DNA from: Bacillota bacterium
GTDB lineage: Bacteria > Bacillota > Clostridia > Lachnospirales > Bianqueaceae
Direction: 5' to 3'
Length of the DNA: 26,930 nt
Assembly: GCA_017467985.1 (NCBI GenBank)
Contig: JAFUJY010000157.1
Span: 1 to 26,930, forward strand
The translations under genes were made by a program, and so were the position numbers. The notes beneath the pieces were generated by a model. That model saw only the letters and a list, made by a program, of their open reading frames with translations, was not told the origin of the DNA and did no database searches. Position 1 is the stretch's first letter. Each line of letters opens with the position of its first letter. This document shows, piece by piece, positions 23,560-26,930 of the stretch.

Positions 23560-24342
23560 ATGCCTGCAATTTATGCTCATTACTCTTTCGGTCAAGAAGT
23601 CATCACCCGTCTGCCCGATGACCTTCGCCGTATTGTCTACAACCACCGAGATGCCTTTGAGATGGGACTGCAGGGGCCGGATATTCTCTTCTTCTACCGT
23701 CCCTATTCCGGCAATTCCATTTCTAAATTTGGCTATCGTCTGCACGATTACCCCGCCCGTTACTTCTTCTGCCGGGGAGCCGGTCTGGTTCGCCGCCACA
23801 AGGCTCCAAACAGCGCCCAATACGCCTATTTACTTGGTTTTGTCTGTCACTTTACCTTGGATAGCGAATGCCATCCCTACATCGCTCGTATGATCGAAAA
23901 GACCGGGGTGAGCCATATCGCCATAGAGGCAGAGCTGGATAAATATCTGCAGGACCTGGACGGCCATGATCCGGTGGGTTACAAGCTGTCTCAACTGGTA
24001 CATACCCATGTGGCTGCCGCTATTGCGCCCTTCCTGCCGGTAAAGAAAAAGAGCATCCGTGAAGCCTTGTACTGGCAAAAGTTAATCCAAGCTCTCTTTG
24101 TGGCTCCCTGCCCCATCAAGCGAAAGGTTCTGGACTTTGTCCTGCACCTGCTGGGTAAGGATGACTACCAGGCCATGATCCATCGCCCGGAGGATGAACC
24201 CAAGTGCCTTGAAACCAACGATGTCCTTTCCACTTTTCTGGTCAAGTCGGTCCCCCTGGCGGTACGACTCATCAAAGAGCTGGATGAGTGTGTACAGCAT
24301 CGGACCCAATTATCAGAACGGTTTAACCGAAATTTTGGCTAA
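23560..24342 (+). CDS. zinc-dependent phospholipase C-like family protein
   Basis: The 260 aa protein resembles the Zn-dependent phospholipase C-like family by its pattern of metal ligands: His7 (IYAHYSFG), Asp41 in GLQGPDILFFYRP, His62 (LHDYP), His97 and Asp101 in GFVCHFTLDSECHPYI, His105, and His119 with Glu123 and Asp127 in HIAIEAELDKYL. The expected fold is all-alpha with a metal centre. Unlike secreted clostridial phospholipases there is no signal peptide, so it is presumably cytoplasmic and its substrate is unknown. It lies 12 bases after the NlpC/P60 gene and 15 bases before an MFS permease, so it is cotranscribed with murein-peptide hydrolases. The start is ATG 23560 after AAAAGGAGG. 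Confidence 0.8.
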   Translation: MPAIYAHYSFGQEVITRLPDDLRRIVYNHRDAFEMGLQGPDILFFYRPYSGNSISKFGYRLHDYPARYFFCRGAGLVRRHKAPNSAQYAYLLGFVCHFTLDSECHPYIARMIEKTGVSHIAIEAELDKYLQDLDGHDPVGYKLSQLVHTHVAAAIAPFLPVKKKSIREALYWQKLIQALFVAPCPIKRKVLDFVLHLLGKDDYQAMIHRPEDEPKCLETNDVLSTFLVKSVPLAVRLIKELDECVQHRTQLSERFNRNFG

Positions 24343-24357
24343 AGGAGACCTTAACCT

Positions 24358-25599
24358 ATGAGCAATATCAAACTGACCAAACTGGAAAAGTACTGGATTC
24401 TTTACGATGTGGGCAATTCCGCATTTATCATGCTGGTTTCCACTATTATCCCCATTTATTTTAATCATCTGGCCAGCAGTGCCGGCATCTCTGAAGTGGA
24501 CTACCTGGCCTACTGGGGCTACGCTGCCTCTGTGGCCACCATCATTGTGGCCCTGATCGGTCCCATTCTAGGTTCCATCGCCGACACCAAGAATTATAAA
24601 AAGCCATTATTCACCCTAAGTATGATGGTAGGTGTTCTGGGCTGCGCAGCTCTCTCCCTTCCCACCTCCTGGATCCTCTTCCTGGCTGTCTTCGTTATCG
24701 CCAAGGTGGGTTACAATGCCAGCTTGATTTTCTACGACTCCATGCTGGTGGATATCACTGATTCCGAACGGATGGATACGGTTTCTTCCCACGGTTACGC
24801 CTGGGGATATATTGGCAGCTGCATCCCCTTCGTGATTTCTCTGGTATTTGTACTGATGTATGACAGCTTTGGTTTGACCATGAGCGGCGCCATGACCATT
24901 GCCTTCCTGCTCAATGCACTCTGGTGGGCTCTGGTGACCCTGCCCCTGCTGAAGAATTATAAGCAAACCAACTTCGCAGAACTGCCCAAGCATCCGGTAC
25001 GCAGCAGCTTTAAGCGTCTGGCAAATACTTTACGGGACATTAAGGGTCAAAAGAATATTTTCCTGTATCTGCTGTCCTTCTTCTTCTTTATCGATGGTGT
25101 GTACACCATTATCGAAATGGCCACTGCCTACGGAAGTGCGCTGGGACTGGACTCTTCCGGCCTGCTGATTGCTCTGCTGGTTACCCAGTTGGTTGCCTTC
25201 CCCTGCGCATTGATCTTCTCCAAGTTCTCCAAGAAGTATGAGACTGATAAACTAATAAAGATTTGTATTATTGCCTATACCTGCATCGCCCTCTTCGCCA
25301 TCCAGCTGGATCAGCAATGGGAGTTCTGGTTCCTGGCCGTGCTGGTGGGGATGTTCCAGGGCGCCATTCAGGCTCTCTCCCGTTCCTACTTCGCCAAGAT
25401 CATCCCCGCCGAAAAATCCGGCGAATACTTCGGCATCTATGACATCTGCGGTAAAGGCGCATCCTTTATGGGTACCATGCTGGTAGGCGCTGTAGCTCAG
25501 ATTACTAACGTGACCAATGCGGGTGTCGCCGCCATCTCTGTACTGTTTGTCATCGGATTCATACTGTTCTGCAAAGCTGCCAAGCTGAATCGGAAGTAA
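24358..25599 (+). CDS. MFS permease of the Atg22/UMF1 family
   Basis: A 413 aa protein with about twelve membrane segments. WILYDVGNSAF (13-23) in the first helix and the long first half with GPILGSIADTKNYKKP and SHGYAWGYIGSCIPF are typical of the UMF1 (YxiO-like) group, whose eukaryotic relative Atg22 exports amino acids from the vacuole. SRSYFAKIIPAEKSGEYFGIYD is the conserved second-half loop. Function in bacteria is mostly unassigned. From its place as last gene after the murein-peptide hydrolases, export of a breakdown product such as an amino acid is a reasonable but untested guess. The start is ATG 24358 after AAAGGAG, 15 bases from the preceding stop. Confidence 0.92.
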   Translation: MSNIKLTKLEKYWILYDVGNSAFIMLVSTIIPIYFNHLASSAGISEVDYLAYWGYAASVATIIVALIGPILGSIADTKNYKKPLFTLSMMVGVLGCAALSLPTSWILFLAVFVIAKVGYNASLIFYDSMLVDITDSERMDTVSSHGYAWGYIGSCIPFVISLVFVLMYDSFGLTMSGAMTIAFLLNALWWALVTLPLLKNYKQTNFAELPKHPVRSSFKRLANTLRDIKGQKNIFLYLLSFFFFIDGVYTIIEMATAYGSALGLDSSGLLIALLVTQLVAFPCALIFSKFSKKYETDKLIKICIIAYTCIALFAIQLDQQWEFWFLAVLVGMFQGAIQALSRSYFAKIIPAEKSGEYFGIYDICGKGASFMGTMLVGAVAQITNVTNAGVAAISVLFVIGFILFCKAAKLNRK

Positions 25600-25612
25600 C
25601 CCCTTAAAAAAC

Positions 25613-25690
25613 AACTAGGTCATACATACGCTAACTACATCATTTCAATAAAAATATGAGTTAGTTGGGCTGTGTATGACCTAGTTATTA
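25613..25690. terminator. long bidirectional inverted repeat between convergent genes
   Basis: The perfect 14-bp arms AACTAGGTCATACA (25613-25626) and TGTATGACCTAGTT (25673-25686) flank a second inner pair CTAACT/AGTTAG (25631-25636 with 25659-25664). A T run follows on the minus strand (complement of the A run at 25606-25611) and a weaker one on the plus strand. It serves the MFS gene and the convergent regulator gene. The large central loop (22 bases) is unusual for a simple terminator. Confidence 0.75.
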
Positions 25691-25692
25691 TT

Positions 25693-26930
25693 TTACTTCA
25701 ATATGAGCCACTCACTGCGCTGTGAGCCGGCCTTACGTATGAAGCCTTTTTCTTTTAGCATTTGTAATATTCTAAATAATGTTCTCCTACTGATATTTGC
25801 AAAACTCATAAGCTCAGCGATTGTTATTTGCGGATTCCTTTTAATCTCCTGATAAACTATCATCTCTTTCGCAACCAGCCCAACGTTCTCGAGTATGCCA
25901 TTTCCGTCCTCGAGTGTGCCATTTCCGTCCTCGAGTGTGCCATTTCCGTCCTCGAGTGTGCCATTTCTGTCCTCGAGTGTGCCACTTTCCAAAAACAACA
26001 CCATCGTCACTCGATCTGGATCCATCATTTCTGTAATACTTGGAGAAGATAGGCTATTCTCTTGCCATGTATTAAACAAATCACAGACTCCTGATCCCGA
26101 CCTCTCGCCAACATCAATGAGAGAAAACATATTAAATATTTTGCTGTTACGTGCATCACTGATTCCCCCGGCTACCGCCTCTTCAATGCTAATGCGAAAT
26201 GTTCCAGGATTAGATATCGTAATCTTTTGAAACTCTTTATCAATTACAACACCACGACGCCCATAATAATCCGCATGAATCAGGGCATTGGCCAACGCCT
26301 CTCGAATGGCTTTATGAATAGGAGTATCATCTACCCGCAACAACCGCTCATTTAGCTGGAATGGCCTCTTAACATCAGCAGTAAGTTTATCAATGATGCG
26401 AAAATAAAAGTCAAAAATATTGCCACTCCAATCTGCATCACCAGAACATACTCTATCTGACCAACGAGCATTTGCAGCTTTACGCTCTCTATAATCCAGA
26501 AAGAAATTAGGACACTCATCTGTAATCGTAATAAAGTCTGCAAAAAACAATAATCCTGCTAAGGTCGGATGGGGCTGTCCATCATTGCCTCGCTTTGCCG
26601 CTCCTATTTTAACCAAAAAAGACTCATCGGGCAATTTATTCCAAACATGCGTTGGTTTTACATTTCTAAACATATTTCTATAATGCCGGACAGAGTCTTC
26701 ATTTAAGTCCGTTAGCAAGAAATTCTCCAGCACTTTACCATCAATTCCACCATCTACCTGATCACGCACCATTGCTAAAACGGACTCTTTTGTACAATGA
26801 TAATCCCCTTCACCATTTCGTCTAAAAGACCCACGAAACATATCTACTCCCACATATATAGGTTTATCTACTCTTTCCGCCCGTGGAACTTCTACAACAA
26901 TAATTTCTTTACCTTCGAACTCCAAAACAT
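25693..26930 (-). CDS. AlbA_2/Schlafen-type ATPase-like transcriptional regulator, 5' end beyond right edge
   Basis: The visible 412 codons begin inside the gene: VLEFEGKEIIVVEVPRAERVD is the end of an AlbA_2 DNA-binding domain, so the TTG at 26925 is not the true start. A GHKL-type ATPase-like domain follows, with AIREALANALIHADYYGRRG as N-box and NPGTFRISIEEAVAGG and DVGERSGSGV as later motifs. The C-terminus (from about AKEMIVYQEIKRNPQITIAE) is a winged helix-turn-helix: FANISRRTLFRILQMLKEKG. Such proteins are annotated as RecG-like or helix-turn-helix regulators, often of unknown target. Between the ATPase-like and helix-turn-helix parts lies a low-complexity linker made of GTLEDGN units. 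The base composition is lower in GC than in the neighbouring operon, which hints at separate origin. Confidence 0.88.
   Translation of the reverse strand, partial: VLEFEGKEIIVVEVPRAERVDKPIYVGVDMFRGSFRRNGEGDYHCTKESVLAMVRDQVDGGIDGKVLENFLLTDLNEDSVRHYRNMFRNVKPTHVWNKLPDESFLVKIGAAKRGNDGQPHPTLAGLLFFADFITITDECPNFFLDYRERKAANARWSDRVCSGDADWSGNIFDFYFRIIDKLTADVKRPFQLNERLLRVDDTPIHKAIREALANALIHADYYGRRGVVIDKEFQKITISNPGTFRISIEEAVAGGISDARNSKIFNMFSLIDVGERSGSGVCDLFNTWQENSLSSPSITEMMDPDRVTMVLFLESGTLEDRNGTLEDGNGTLEDGNGTLEDGNGILENVGLVAKEMIVYQEIKRNPQITIAELMSFANISRRTLFRILQMLKEKGFIRKAGSQRSEWLILK
25888..25992 (-). repeat. 21-bp in-frame coding repeat, five units
   Basis: CTCGAG recurs at 25888, 25909, 25930, 25951 and 25972, exactly 21 bp apart. 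Read on the minus strand each unit encodes the seven residues GTLEDGN (with ILEN and LEDR variants at the ends). Units are nearly identical at DNA level, pointing to recent slippage or recombination. Copy number changes keep the frame and would only alter linker length. Confidence 0.95.

Overview
The window looks like chromosome of a low-to-mid GC Gram-positive anaerobe of the class Clostridia, probably a gut member of the Oscillospiraceae/Lachnospiraceae type. The support is: strong AGGAGG ribosome binding sites, consensus sigma-A promoters, a Csp-like subtilase of the kind found in spore-forming Clostridia, a two-gene SufC/SufB-type Fe-S assembly pair without SufS/U/D, QueT under a preQ1 riboswitch, and cytoplasmic pectin-oligosaccharide hydrolases. 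The species cannot be named from the sequence. No rRNA, tRNA, CRISPR array, transposase or phage gene was seen.

Layout. 1-1559 (-): most of a Csp-like S8 protease that runs off the left edge. 1688-1933 (+): a small membrane protein, followed by a terminator and a 31-bp tandem repeat array. 2180-4719 (-): a two-gene pectin operon (GH28 then GH105) with overlapping stop and start. Its promoter appears to share a palindromic -35 box with the divergent promoter of 4843-7592 (+), which holds a D-amino-acid transaminase, an aldo/keto reductase and a methyltransferase. 7621-8502 (-) is an EamA permease.

14025 down to 8558 (-) reads as one operon from a near-perfect promoter: SufC-type ATPase, SufB-type scaffold, a MATE transporter interrupted by an in-frame TAG, aminopeptidase C, and queT behind an intercistronic preQ1-I riboswitch. 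The SufC and SufB genes are separated by an unusual block containing a hairpin, a nested palindrome that can form a three-way junction, and about six 31-bp tandem repeats.

14270-14677 (-) is a remnant of a probable lipoprotein. 14828-15583 (+) is a class A beta-lactamase-fold protein without a secretion signal. 15723-21739 (+) is a complete peptide ABC importer (substrate-binding lipoprotein, two permeases, two ATPases). Across a terminator it is followed by 21795-25599 (+): an S66 LD-carboxypeptidase, an SH3b-NlpC/P60 gamma-D-glutamyl endopeptidase, a metal-dependent phospholipase-C-like protein and an Atg22/UMF1-type MFS permease. The importer plus two cytoplasmic murein-peptide hydrolases resembles the dpp/ykf arrangement of Bacillus and suggests uptake and breakdown of cell-wall peptides. 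The roles of the last two genes are open, and this is the best candidate for an undescribed functional module here. The right edge (25693-26930, -) is an AlbA_2/Schlafen-type ATPase-like regulator whose 5' end is outside the window and whose linker carries a 21-bp coding repeat.
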